DNA of 49,445 bases from a virus: the IMG/VR virus record IMGVR_UViG_3300010157_000096, positions 1 through 49,445 of that record. One strand, 5' to 3'. The position numbers were made by a program, and so were the translations under genes. This document shows, piece after piece, positions 41,364 through 49,065 of this stretch. The notes under the pieces are model-generated. The model was not told where the DNA came from and did not search any database. It saw nothing but the letters and a program-made list of their open reading frames with translations. Numbering within the stretch: position 1 is the stretch's first letter; every line of letters begins with the position of its first letter.

Positions 41364-43259
41364 ATGCTAAGTTTTAAGAAATTCTTAATGGAAGGAGGAA
41401 ATCTCCCATTCACAGATCCAAATAAACCGGAACAAGGAAACAGAGTTTCCGATTCTATCCAGTCCAGTAGAAGGGATGTTGAAGGGAATCATTTTAAAGA
41501 GATGTTCCATTCCATTGATAAAGGATTTCACCAACAACATGGACATAATTTGTTTGGAAATGCTTTAAAAAAGAATACATTTGCTTCTGGGTCTGCCGAA
41601 GTTTATAATGATCCAAAAGTTTCTACAGAAAGGTTTACGAAAGCAAAGTCAACTATGGGAGATTATGATGTCCAGATTCCAGAAGAACATAAAGAAAAAC
41701 TAAAAAATTATCTACAACCTGGACAAAAACATGGAAAATTTACTGTTGTCCATGTTAATGGTACTGGAAGTCAGGTTCATGCTATTGTTAAACATCAAGA
41801 TACTGGACTACATCACCAAGTTGATTTTGAGCCAGTAGAATATGATAAGAAAACTCAAGAACCAACCCAATTTGAAAAATTTGCTCATAATAGTCATATT
41901 AATGATCTAGAACAGGGATTGAAAGGTGTTCATCACAAATATTTACTCCAATCAGCATTGGCAGCACAGTCTAAACCAGGGATCATTTCCAAGATGGTTG
42001 GTAGAGGAAAAGCAAGATCAGAAGTTCAAGAAGAGGGTACATATTCCCCACATAGTTTTTCTGTTGATAAAGGATTGAGAGAAAAGTGGAAAAAAGTTGG
42101 TGAAAAAGGCGATAAACCAGTTGTTCAAGAGCAACCTTCTAAGGGAGCCGAATATACAAAACACCTTCCAACAATTTATAAAACAATGTTTAAAAGAAAT
42201 CCATCTGAACAAGATGTTCATGATATCCATTCTTTTGGGGGAGTTGTTAGTCATATTAAACAGCATATACCACAAGAACACCATCAAAAGATTTTTGATT
42301 CTTTTGCTAATAAATTGTGGCATCCTTCTGCCCAAGAAACTAGCATTGATCCAAAGCAAGATAAAAAAATAAAAGAAACTGCCTATAATGAAATGGCGAA
42401 GCATTTTCCTGGGGAAGCGACTGCTAGAAAAGAAAAAACAGAGCAACAAAAGAAAGAATATTATGATCCAGAAGGAAAGAAGTTCAAGCGAGGAGCAAAA
42501 CTTATTCCATCTTCAGATACTGAAAACAATCCAATAAAAGAAGATCATGGCGATTCTCACCATGTAGTTTTTGCTGCTGGTAGATTTACCGGACCTACAG
42601 AAGAACATCATAAATTATTATCCAGAGTTTTTGGGACTAAAGCAGATTCTCATAGAGTTTATGTTATGGGTCCAGAATCCAAAGAAAAGACTACATCAAA
42701 AGATCCATTAACAGTTGATGAAAAAATCACACAACTAAAAAAATTATATCCAGAACATTCCGATTCTTTTATTGCTGGAACGGAAAGACATACAAAGAAT
42801 CCGCAAAAAGCATTAATCCACACTTGGCATAATATAAATAAACCTGGAAGAAAAGTTAATATCACAGTTGTTGCTGGTTCTGGTGATGAAGGAATTCAAA
42901 AGAAATCGGCAGCAGGTGGATCATTAGAACAATATAAGGGATTAATAGATAAGTATAATAAAACCAGATTTCCAGAATCTGTTGATGAGAATGGAAATAA
43001 ACGTGGTGGTGATTTAAGAATGGATTATGAATCAGCAAAATTTGTTGAAAATCCAAGAGGTAAAACTTCCGGTTCGGTGATGAGGAGGACTGCCACAGAA
43101 TTGGATCATACTAATCCAGAACACGTTGAAAAATTCAAAAAATTACTACATCCAGATTTTTCTCATAAAGATGCTTCCAACCTAATGAAAAAAATCAAGG
43201 ATAGAACAGCTGGCATTAAAGAATCAATGCTATTAAGAATAAGGAATATTTTAAACTAA
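41364..43259 (+). CDS. Large predicted head-internal protein with two nucleotidyltransferase-like domains
   Basis: 631 residues from ATG 41364 (AAAGGA upstream). N-terminus MLSFKKFLMEGG, again CTS-like with LME cut site. Near residues 70-110: FASGSAEVYND...MGDYDVQIP, resembling a pol-beta-type nucleotidyltransferase (GS followed by DxD). From about 395: VVFAAGRFTGPTEEHHKLLS, like the T/HxGH cytidylyltransferase/NMNAT motif region, with KKLYPEHSD and VVAGSGDEG further on. The middle is basic and His/Lys-rich. Late-transcribed, with a P-loop kinase gene overlapping its stop. Enzyme roles are inferred from short motifs only. Confidence 0.65.
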   Translation: MLSFKKFLMEGGNLPFTDPNKPEQGNRVSDSIQSSRRDVEGNHFKEMFHSIDKGFHQQHGHNLFGNALKKNTFASGSAEVYNDPKVSTERFTKAKSTMGDYDVQIPEEHKEKLKNYLQPGQKHGKFTVVHVNGTGSQVHAIVKHQDTGLHHQVDFEPVEYDKKTQEPTQFEKFAHNSHINDLEQGLKGVHHKYLLQSALAAQSKPGIISKMVGRGKARSEVQEEGTYSPHSFSVDKGLREKWKKVGEKGDKPVVQEQPSKGAEYTKHLPTIYKTMFKRNPSEQDVHDIHSFGGVVSHIKQHIPQEHHQKIFDSFANKLWHPSAQETSIDPKQDKKIKETAYNEMAKHFPGEATARKEKTEQQKKEYYDPEGKKFKRGAKLIPSSDTENNPIKEDHGDSHHVVFAAGRFTGPTEEHHKLLSRVFGTKADSHRVYVMGPESKEKTTSKDPLTVDEKITQLKKLYPEHSDSFIAGTERHTKNPQKALIHTWHNINKPGRKVNITVVAGSGDEGIQKKSAAGGSLEQYKGLIDKYNKTRFPESVDENGNKRGGDLRMDYESAKFVENPRGKTSGSVMRRTATELDHTNPEHVEKFKKLLHPDFSHKDASNLMKKIKDRTAGIKESMLLRIRNILN

Positions 43260-44095
43260 TGAATAATAAGGCAATTTTTTTAGTTGGTGGTCCAGGATCT
43301 GGGAAAGATATCATGTTAAAAGATATCGTTAATAATTATGGTATAAAAGAATTTACTATTGAACAGGTAGAATCTGTATTTAATAATCCAATTTCAGAAA
43401 ATGATAAGAAATATTCCATCATGAAAAAAGAAGGAATTATAATTTCCACAAATGCCTATAGATTCAATAATATTGAAAAGGTTAAAGGATTATTGGAAAA
43501 TTTTGGATATTCTACTGCTATGATTTTTGTTGATGTTTCCGACACCGTTAGTAAAAATAGATTGTCAAAGAGAAGTTTTTCTGAAGATTCTAGAAAAGAA
43601 AAATTAACAATTTCAAAACATAATATTCCTTTCTTTGATCAATTGTTTGAGCATTTTATTTTATATGACAACAGTTCCATTTTGGAAGATGGGGAACAAT
43701 TAAATTCAATAAAAGAATTTTGTAATATATTTCTAAATGGTGATTTTTTAAAAATATTTGAAAAGCATGATAAAAAAGTAACTAAGAAATTTTCAATTAA
43801 GAAGAAACTTTTAGGTGTTACGCCTGGAGTTTTGAATAAAATACCAACAGATAGCATTTCCCAAGGATTTGATACTAGAGGATCTGGTATTGGATATTCA
43901 TCAACATCCACAGTTGGTCCTATGTATTCGGAAACATATGCTGCGGATATTGATGTTAGTCTTCCAATGTTTACTTCTCCAGAGAGAGGAAATGAAAGAA
44001 CTGAATATCCAACAGAGCCAGTAAAAGTAGATAATAAAAAAGTAAAAATAATTAAAAAATTGGCAAAGCAGAAATATTCAAAGGAAATTCAATGA
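43259..44095 (+). CDS. P-loop kinase-like protein
   Basis: 278 residues; ATG overlaps the previous stop (TAATG). Walker A LVGGPGSGKD (near 7-16) at the N-terminus, AMIFVDVSDTVSKNRLSKRS (lid/Arg region near 90-109). Like zeta-toxin or small-molecule kinases. The C-terminal 100 residues are Ser/Thr/Pro-rich without motif, possibly a structural tail. Substrate unknown. Linked in one operon with the large nucleotidyltransferase-like protein. Confidence 0.72.
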   Translation: MNNKAIFLVGGPGSGKDIMLKDIVNNYGIKEFTIEQVESVFNNPISENDKKYSIMKKEGIIISTNAYRFNNIEKVKGLLENFGYSTAMIFVDVSDTVSKNRLSKRSFSEDSRKEKLTISKHNIPFFDQLFEHFILYDNSSILEDGEQLNSIKEFCNIFLNGDFLKIFEKHDKKVTKKFSIKKKLLGVTPGVLNKIPTDSISQGFDTRGSGIGYSSTSTVGPMYSETYAADIDVSLPMFTSPERGNERTEYPTEPVKVDNKKVKIIKKLAKQKYSKEIQ

Positions 44096-44706
44096 GATCA
44101 TTAAAAGAAAAGATCCTCTCCTCATATTTTAAAGATGAATATCTTTTTGAGGCAAGATTAACTCCATTGAGAAGATTTATCACATCTATTGGATTGGATT
44201 ATACTCATTTAACAAGAAAGCAATTATATAAATGGGCAAGATCAAAGCGTTATCAAATGTTTAAAAAGTTACTAAAGATCAAAAGAATTGCCGATGAAGC
44301 AAATGTTGATGAATTATTGATTTATAATAATATTGAATTATTTCTAAAAGAATTTTATCTAGACGATTCCACAGACAACTTAATTACAGAAGAAGAAGTT
44401 GTTAGTTTTATATCTCTTATGGAAAAAATTAAACAAATTGATTTTATGGCAAAGAAGGCACATCAATTTGGAAAAAGAGGATCGTATAAATCTAAAGCAG
44501 AAAGACAAGAAGTCATGAGAAACAGAACTCTCCAAACCATCAATACTGGTGGAATGGTTACTTCCGGAGAAAGTAACATCCTATATGGTGTAACGGCAAA
44601 GAAAAGAAGAGCGAGAGCATTGGGAACTGGAAAAATGATGTTTCTAAAGAGAGTTCCTGGTTCAACTGGAATGAAATATCACAGAAAAACATACAAAGTA
44701 TACTAA
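44092..44706 (+). CDS. Hypothetical basic protein
   Basis: 204 residues, ATGA overlap with the kinase gene. Strongly basic, helical (LTRKQLYKWARSKRYQMFKK) with a C-terminal Gly/Arg/Lys region (KKRRARALGTGKMMFLKRVP). Nucleic acid binding or a head-interior role are possible; nothing conclusive. Confidence 0.6.
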   Translation: MRSLKEKILSSYFKDEYLFEARLTPLRRFITSIGLDYTHLTRKQLYKWARSKRYQMFKKLLKIKRIADEANVDELLIYNNIELFLKEFYLDDSTDNLITEEEVVSFISLMEKIKQIDFMAKKAHQFGKRGSYKSKAERQEVMRNRTLQTINTGGMVTSGESNILYGVTAKKRRARALGTGKMMFLKRVPGSTGMKYHRKTYKVY

Positions 44707-44715
44707 GGAACTAAA

Positions 44716-44880
44716 ATGGATAAAAAGACGGAAAAAGTTATGAACACTGTCAGAAAAAATAGGACTATGACAGGACAACCAAGAAATCCTATTGAAACTT
44801 CTGAGTTGGAAACTAAAAATGTAGCTAGTAATGAAAAACCAAAAAGCGATCATTTACAAATTCCATATCAAAAATTATAA
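44716..44880 (+). CDS. Small hypothetical protein, 54 aa
   Basis: ATG 44716 with AAGGAA nine bases upstream, TAA 44878-44880. Begins MDKKTEKVMNTVRKNRTMTG and ends IPYQKL; hydrophilic. The strong SD, spacing and fit in a continuous operon support it as a gene; no family known. Confidence 0.6.
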   Translation: MDKKTEKVMNTVRKNRTMTGQPRNPIETSELETKNVASNEKPKSDHLQIPYQKL

Positions 44881-44891
44881 ATTAAAAATAT

Positions 44892-44899
44892 TATAAATA
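44892..44899 (+). promoter_or_regulatory. T4-type late promoter
   Basis: Exact TATAAATA followed by CAGTAATA, 39 bases before the ATG at 44939. Confidence 0.82.
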
Positions 44900-44938
44900 C
44901 AGTAATAAATATTCATTAACTTCAATAGGAATACTATC

Positions 44939-45451
44939 ATGTCATGGGGAATTAACGATTACGCTAATAATATACCAAAATATTTAACAACAAACTTTCC
45001 AGGAAATACAAATGTTTTTCTAGTGGATGCTGCTAGATTAGCAAACGCAACTTTCTCAAATGGGAAGGTTGTTACACATCAAGGTTGGGTAAAGATCTTC
45101 CAAGGAATTGGATATGTGTCTGCTCTTTCGGTTTCTGCCAATACCGATCCAAAATATACATACGCAAATACATTCTTAACTTTCACTGGTGCTAATACAA
45201 CTGGTGCAAATGCTAGACTTGTTGTTCTAAATGGTAACAACGTTTCTGTTGTACTAAATGCTGGTGGAACAGGATATTCATCTGCTCCAACAATTTCAGC
45301 GAATGTTGCTGGTTCAAATAACAACATTTTATCATTCACAATTACTCCAGGTGGAAGAATGGGTAGAGTTCAAGCAGAAACTCTAGTTTGTTTGTCTTCT
45401 CCAAATGTAACGGATGCCAACTCTGGATTACCATACTTTACTGGATTGTAA
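44939..45451 (+). CDS. Predicted virion structural protein
   Basis: 170 residues. MSWGINDYANNIPKYLTTNF start, beta-rich middle (TGANTTGANARLVVLNGNNV), and a conserved-looking end SFTITPGGRMGRVQAETLVC. The GGRxGRVQxETLV end occurs in small structural proteins of cyanophage-type T4-like phages. Own late promoter. Position in the virion unknown. Confidence 0.65.
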   Translation: MSWGINDYANNIPKYLTTNFPGNTNVFLVDAARLANATFSNGKVVTHQGWVKIFQGIGYVSALSVSANTDPKYTYANTFLTFTGANTTGANARLVVLNGNNVSVVLNAGGTGYSSAPTISANVAGSNNNILSFTITPGGRMGRVQAETLVCLSSPNVTDANSGLPYFTGL

Positions 45452-45453
45452 TA

Positions 45454-45849
45454 ATGAAAACGTTTAAACAATTTGTTTCTGAGGTTTATAATGTTCCCGT
45501 TGTTTCAATTGACAAAACACAAGTTGATTTAAACGATCCAGAAACAGTAAACGAAATCAACAAAAACTTGGCAATTGCTCTATCCAAAGACTTTTCTAAT
45601 ATTGGGGAAGGATTGAATGGCGCAAAGAAAATTTTAACTATGTATGGTATTGAACTTCCAAAAATTGATTTTAAAGATCAAAAGAAAGGATCTATTGTTG
45701 TTTCTATCGGACAGTATAAAACTTCTGGCGAAAGTCATTCTAACATTACTGGTCCTTTCCAAGAAAAAAATGAAAATCATAACTTTAAATTTACTTATGA
45801 ATTAAAAGATGGTGTATATGATATTCATTCTGAGGTAGTAGAAAAGTAA
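45454..45849 (+). CDS. Small protein with capsid-targeting-like N-terminus
   Basis: 131 residues from ATG 45454, two bases after the previous stop; the frame extends upstream, but MKTFKQFVSE/VYNVP begins exactly like T4 internal proteins (MKTYQEFIAE/A), with a VSE site for gp21. The rest (KNLAIALSKDFSNIGEGLNG, ILTMYGIELP) resembles a family conserved in cyanophage-type T4-like phages near DUF7207 and DUF5856 genes. Possible packaged/injected protein. Confidence 0.65.
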   Translation: MKTFKQFVSEVYNVPVVSIDKTQVDLNDPETVNEINKNLAIALSKDFSNIGEGLNGAKKILTMYGIELPKIDFKDQKKGSIVVSIGQYKTSGESHSNITGPFQEKNENHNFKFTYELKDGVYDIHSEVVEK

Positions 45850-45866
45850 ATTTTTAAGTATTTTTA

Positions 45867-46253
45867 ATGATTGATAATTTGACCAATGAGAATTTTTTGA
45901 TATATGCGGCGAAGCACTATGTTTCGCCGCATTATTTGGAGCAAGAATTTTTTCAAGACTTGAAGCGAATTAAATATATAAAACGTTTGATTCAAAAGTA
46001 TAGACTTTCTGGCGATCTAAAAGAACGGTTGATATTAAATCATATTATACTAATATATAATGTATTTGATCCATATGCGTGTACAAAAATGTTATTTTTA
46101 AAAATGAAAGAATCTGATCATTCATGTTTAAAGACATTTTTGATATATTTGAATTATATGCCAAATAAAATTGAAGATATTGATGGACGTATAATATATT
46201 CATCAGACATCCCAATAGATTTTAATATCGCAAACGAACTAAGAAAACTATGA
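45867..46253 (+). CDS. DUF7207-like conserved phage protein
   Basis: 128 residues. MIDNLTNENFLIYAAKHYVS, KRIKYIKRLIQKYRLSGDLK, RLILNHIILIYNVFDPYACT and FLIYLNYMP match a widely conserved small protein of T4-like phages, labelled DUF7207 as far as I recall. All helical; function unknown. Codons 14-22 form a strong hairpin (see 45904). Confidence 0.7.
   Translation: MIDNLTNENFLIYAAKHYVSPHYLEQEFFQDLKRIKYIKRLIQKYRLSGDLKERLILNHIILIYNVFDPYACTKMLFLKMKESDHSCLKTFLIYLNYMPNKIEDIDGRIIYSSDIPIDFNIANELRKL
45904..45932 (+). other. Strong GC-rich hairpin inside the DUF7207-like gene
   Basis: ATGCGGCGAA (45904-45913) pairs with TTCGCCGCAT (45923-45932): ten perfect pairs, loop of nine, extended by a G-T wobble. 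Lies about 37 bases after the start codon. No T run follows, so it is not an ordinary terminator. Confidence 0.7.
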
Positions 46254-46513
46254 ATAAAATCAAAAAAATCAGAAAATTAATTAAAGAACTAAAATCAATC
46301 AAAGAAGATGGTGCTGGTGGTCTTGGCGGAGGTCCAACAAATGCGGTTGGGACTGGCGCTATTGCTGGTGCTGGTGTTGGTCCACAGGGAGAACCTGGCG
46401 TTCATCCAGAAAACCAACCTGGAAATAAAAGGAGAAAAAAAGATTTTCCAAAAGAAAACCCAAAGTCTCCAGTAATGAGTGGCATATATAAAAGAACTCC
46501 CCCAAAAATGTAA
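46250..46513 (+). CDS. Small Gly/Pro-rich protein
   Basis: 87 residues, ATGA overlap. Lys-rich helix (MNKIKKIRKLIKELKSIKED), then a Gly/Ala/Pro region (GAGGLGGGPTNAVGTGAIAG) and a basic Pro-rich end. Low-complexity middle; likely a virion minor component, because relatives sit between similar genes in T4-like phages. No function known. Confidence 0.55.
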   Translation: MNKIKKIRKLIKELKSIKEDGAGGLGGGPTNAVGTGAIAGAGVGPQGEPGVHPENQPGNKRRKKDFPKENPKSPVMSGIYKRTPPKM

Positions 46514-46523
46514 GAGGATTAAT

Positions 46524-46946
46524 ATGGGAATCACATTTAAAGAAATTACAACCCAAATTGAAGAAGATATTCAAGACCCAGGTTCTGCTAAGGCAAAGGG
46601 TGCTGAATTATTTGCTCGTTGTAGATCGGCATCTACTGCTGCCCATTTCGCACACTTAATGACTTCAAGTTATGCTGCACATATGGCATTGAATGCGTTT
46701 TATGATGGTATCATTCCATTAGTAGATGCTTTCGCTGAAAGTTATATTGGTAGATATGGAAAATTTGAATCTTTTCCAAATGCTAAAGAATCATCTACAG
46801 ATGGATTACAAATTGTTGGTAATCTAACAAAGTGGATTGATTCTAACAGAGAAATCATTTCCGATTTATCTGAAATTCAAAATGACATTGATTCTATAGT
46901 TTCTCTTTGTAATTCTACCGCATATAAATTACGCGAATTGAAGTAA
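46524..46946 (+). CDS. DUF5856-like helical protein
   Basis: 140 residues from ATG 46524 (AGAGGA upstream). FARCRSASTAAHFAHLMTSSYAAHMALNAFYDGIIPLVDAFAES matches a phage family (DUF5856 as far as I recall) with ferritin/Dps-like helical character: repeated His/Glu/Asp in long helices. Function unknown; a metal- or DNA-binding role is speculation. Confidence 0.72.
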   Translation: MGITFKEITTQIEEDIQDPGSAKAKGAELFARCRSASTAAHFAHLMTSSYAAHMALNAFYDGIIPLVDAFAESYIGRYGKFESFPNAKESSTDGLQIVGNLTKWIDSNREIISDLSEIQNDIDSIVSLCNSTAYKLRELK

Positions 46947-47060
46947 ATGGACCCAAAAGAAAGTTTTAAAGAAAACTTAAAGAAGCAAAGAGAGGGGTTA
47001 GGAGTTTCTTCTAACCCCTTGTCTTTATTTGAGAAATTTATTAATATCAAATTGTTATAA
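46947..47060 (+). CDS. Possible small protein, 37 aa
   Basis: ATG 46947 follows the previous stop immediately (TAAATG) and the frame reads to TAA 47058-47060, product MDPKESFKENLKKQREGLGV and on. It contains the hairpin at 46993-47019, which encodes its centre. Could be real by coupling, or only a chance frame over a terminator. Confidence 0.35.
   Translation: MDPKESFKENLKKQREGLGVSSNPLSLFEKFINIKLL
46993..47025 (+). terminator. Probable intrinsic terminator
   Basis: AGGGGTTAG (46993-47001), nine-base loop, CTAACCCCT (47011-47019), then TGTCTTTATTT. Nine perfect pairs; the U tract is imperfect. It separates the small structural genes from the endolysin. Confidence 0.7.
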
Positions 47061-47061
47061 T
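47053..47061 (+). promoter_or_regulatory. Possible extended -10 promoter for the endolysin
   Basis: TGTTATAAT, an extended -10 (TGnTATAAT) without a clear -35, 26 bases before the endolysin ATG. A seven-codon frame (MRAEKFI, 47067-47090) ends in TGA overlapping that ATG. Confidence 0.4.
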
Positions 47062-47086
47062 ATAAAATGAGAGCAGAAAAATTTAT

Positions 47087-47869
47087 ATGAATACATTATT
47101 AAAAATATTTTCAATTTTCGCAAAGAAAAATTCTGAATCTGAACAAATTTTACAAGATGCTATAGATGAGACATATTCTGATTTGAAATATGAAATGCCT
47201 ATGGATAAAAAACCATCAGAAAAAATTATTGTTGATGTTCCACAAAATCCTTATACTTTTGAGTTTACTTATGAAAAGTTTTCTAGAATTATAATTAATC
47301 CAGAATCAGAAGAATGGTTTGACGCATTATATTTTATATTACCAGAATATAAAATCAATACCCCAGAAAGAGTTGCTGGATTCCTAGCACAAACTGGACA
47401 CGAAAGTTCGGATTTTACTGATGTTGAGGAGAACCTAAAGTATTCTGCCCAAGGATTGAGGAAAACTTTCCCAAGAAGATTTGCTTCTGTAGTTGCAGCA
47501 AAACCATTCGCTAAGAATCCGCAATTAACCGCCAATAAGATATATGGCGGTAGGATGGGCAATGGACCAGAAGAAGGATGGAAATTTAGGGGTAGAGGTC
47601 CAATTCAAATTACAGGAAAATCTAATTATATTCAATGTTCAAAATTTCTATTTAAAGATTTGAGATTAGTTAGTGATCCAGATTTAATTTTAACTAGTAA
47701 AGAAATTTGTATTAAATCCGCCTGTTGGTATTGGAATTTTAAAAATATCAATAAAACTTGCGATAAAAATGATATAGTAAAAATGACAAAATTAATTAAT
47801 GGCGGGACTATTGGATTGACAGATCGTAAAGTTCGTTTTACAAAAGCACTGTTTATTCTCAAATCTTGA
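47087..47869 (+). CDS. GH19 endolysin (chitinase-like lysozyme)
   Basis: 260 residues. The GH19 domain covers about 62-260: AGFLAQTGHESSDF with catalytic Glu106, VEENLKYSAQGL with second Glu115, then YGGRMGNGPEEGWKFRGRGP, IQITGKSNY and LINGGTIGLTDR. Phage GH19 enzymes cut peptidoglycan glycan strands. The N-terminal 55 residues are an extra, charged segment that may be a linker or localisation part, with no clear signal peptide. Two predicted membrane proteins follow. Confidence 0.9.
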   Translation: MNTLLKIFSIFAKKNSESEQILQDAIDETYSDLKYEMPMDKKPSEKIIVDVPQNPYTFEFTYEKFSRIIINPESEEWFDALYFILPEYKINTPERVAGFLAQTGHESSDFTDVEENLKYSAQGLRKTFPRRFASVVAAKPFAKNPQLTANKIYGGRMGNGPEEGWKFRGRGPIQITGKSNYIQCSKFLFKDLRLVSDPDLILTSKEICIKSACWYWNFKNINKTCDKNDIVKMTKLINGGTIGLTDRKVRFTKALFILKS

Positions 47870-47881
47870 GTTTCAAATGAT

Positions 47882-47889
47882 TATAAATA
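47882..47889 (+). promoter_or_regulatory. T4-type late promoter
   Basis: Exact TATAAATA followed by GTATTG, upstream of the membrane protein genes at 47971 and 48382. Leader of about 75 nt. Confidence 0.82.
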
Positions 47890-47912
47890 GTATTGAAATC
47901 AATATAAATTTT

Positions 47913-47962
47913 GGGGGACGCAAATCCCTTTATTGAAAACCTCAAAAACATTTAATAAAGGA
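47913..47962 (+). promoter_or_regulatory. Leader with two mutually exclusive hairpins, one hiding the SD
   Basis: CCTTTATT (47927-47934) is the exact complement of AATAAAGG (47954-47961), which contains the SD AAAGGA of the gene at 47971. The alternative GGGA/TCCC (47915-47918/47925-47928) would compete for the CCC and free the SD. Confidence 0.5.
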
Positions 47963-47970
47963 ATAAGATA

Positions 47971-48375
47971 GTGTCACAAAATAATCAACAAGATCCTTGG
48001 TCAAAGATCTTTATATTAGAAAGAGATCTTCTAGAAAACCAAAAATATCTAAATAAGTTAGATGAGAAATATTCAGAGTTATTAAATAAATTAGACGCTC
48101 TAAAAGACGATATTCGCAGTCAAAAGAATGTTGCCGACTTTGAAGAAAGAATTTGTGATTTGGAAGAAATGGTAGATTCTTTGAGGCAAGAAATGCCTGA
48201 GATGCGGTTAATACGGAAATTATTCTTTGCTTTGGTTGGATTCGTCCTAATGTCATTCTTGGGTTTGATTTGGAACAACGTAGTTTTAAATTCATCTAGA
48301 AACGAATCAATGACAAATGCCGAAAGTTCAAAAGCACTCGTGCATAAAGTTATTGAGGAATATAATAAAAGGTAA
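47971..48375 (+). CDS. Coiled-coil protein with one transmembrane segment (lysis candidate)
   Basis: 134 residues from GTG 47971 (AAAGGA upstream). N-terminal 80 residues form a charged coiled coil (LDEKYSELLNKLDALKDDIR), then LIRKLFFALVGFVLMSFLGL (about 80-105) is a single membrane helix, followed by a short polar tail. Cytoplasmic coiled coil with C-terminal anchor. Next to the endolysin and late-promoted, it could be a holin-like or membrane-fusion protein, but no family is recognised. Confidence 0.65.
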   Translation: MSQNNQQDPWSKIFILERDLLENQKYLNKLDEKYSELLNKLDALKDDIRSQKNVADFEERICDLEEMVDSLRQEMPEMRLIRKLFFALVGFVLMSFLGLIWNNVVLNSSRNESMTNAESSKALVHKVIEEYNKR

Positions 48376-48381
48376 ATCCAA

Positions 48382-48924
48382 ATGGTAAAAGAAGAAACCA
48401 AAATGTCCTGTTTAGATTTCAAATCAAAATTAAAAGTTTTTAGTCTGGGAATTGTTCTTGGGTGTATTGGCGGTCTTTTCTGGCAAGAATATTTTACCCC
48501 AATAAACCTTTCATCAAATATGGATAATCATGAAGAACTTGCTATTCTTCATACCGAAAGTAATGAAAAGTTATTAAAATATATAGAAGGAAAGTGGAGA
48601 TCATCAATCGGAGATTTAATAATCAATATTGATGATGCTGATTTAGATGGAAGTTTCTTAGTTATTGAGAGTGTAGCAGGAAATTTAAAAAGACAAGAAA
48701 TTTATAAAATTGCAGCAATTGATAAAATCAATGGTCTATTAGGAATCATAAAACTCAAGGTTTGTGATCCAAAGCAAGGGTGTGAAGAAAATCAACAAAT
48801 CCCAATTCAAATCAATAAAATCTTCGGAACAACAAAAACAATAACAATGACATTTGATACTAGATTCGCATATTGTATGCCTATTGAGAACTTATGTACA
48901 AGAGCATTCAAAGAAATAGATTAA
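48382..48924 (+). CDS. Signal-anchored protein, possibly periplasmic (lysis/inhibition candidate)
   Basis: 180 residues. Hydrophobic segment VFSLGIVLGCIGGLFWQEYF (about 19-38) after a positively charged start; the rest is soluble with beta-rich middle and four Cys (VCDPKQGCEE; YCMPIENLC) that may form disulfides in the periplasm. Alternative start at ATG 48403. Function unknown; neighbours suggest lysis or superinfection roles. Confidence 0.6.
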   Translation: MVKEETKMSCLDFKSKLKVFSLGIVLGCIGGLFWQEYFTPINLSSNMDNHEELAILHTESNEKLLKYIEGKWRSSIGDLIINIDDADLDGSFLVIESVAGNLKRQEIYKIAAIDKINGLLGIIKLKVCDPKQGCEENQQIPIQINKIFGTTKTITMTFDTRFAYCMPIENLCTRAFKEID

Positions 48925-48979
48925 TTATTTAGAAACAAACTATCAACCGACCACATAGATAGTATATAATAAAAATCCA

Positions 48980-49030
48980 AAAAGTCAAGCTATTTTTTAG
49001 TTTGACTTTTTTATTATGTTAAGGTATTAT
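48980..49030 (+). promoter_or_regulatory. Composite terminator-like hairpin and sigma70 promoter upstream of primase
   Basis: AAAAGTCAA (48980-48988) and TTGACTTTT (49002-49010), 13-base loop; -35 TTGACT (49002-49007), 17-base spacer, -10 TATTAT (49025-49030). Arms and loop length are identical to the module at 13264. Confidence 0.78.
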
Positions 49031-49065
49031 TACACTCTAGATATTAATTTTGTAAGAAAATAAAA

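Noticed and set aside
42833-42840. Exact TATAAATA inside the 631-aa gene
   Set aside because: It lies deep in coding sequence with no start codon or gene boundary downstream, so it is probably chance in AT-rich DNA.
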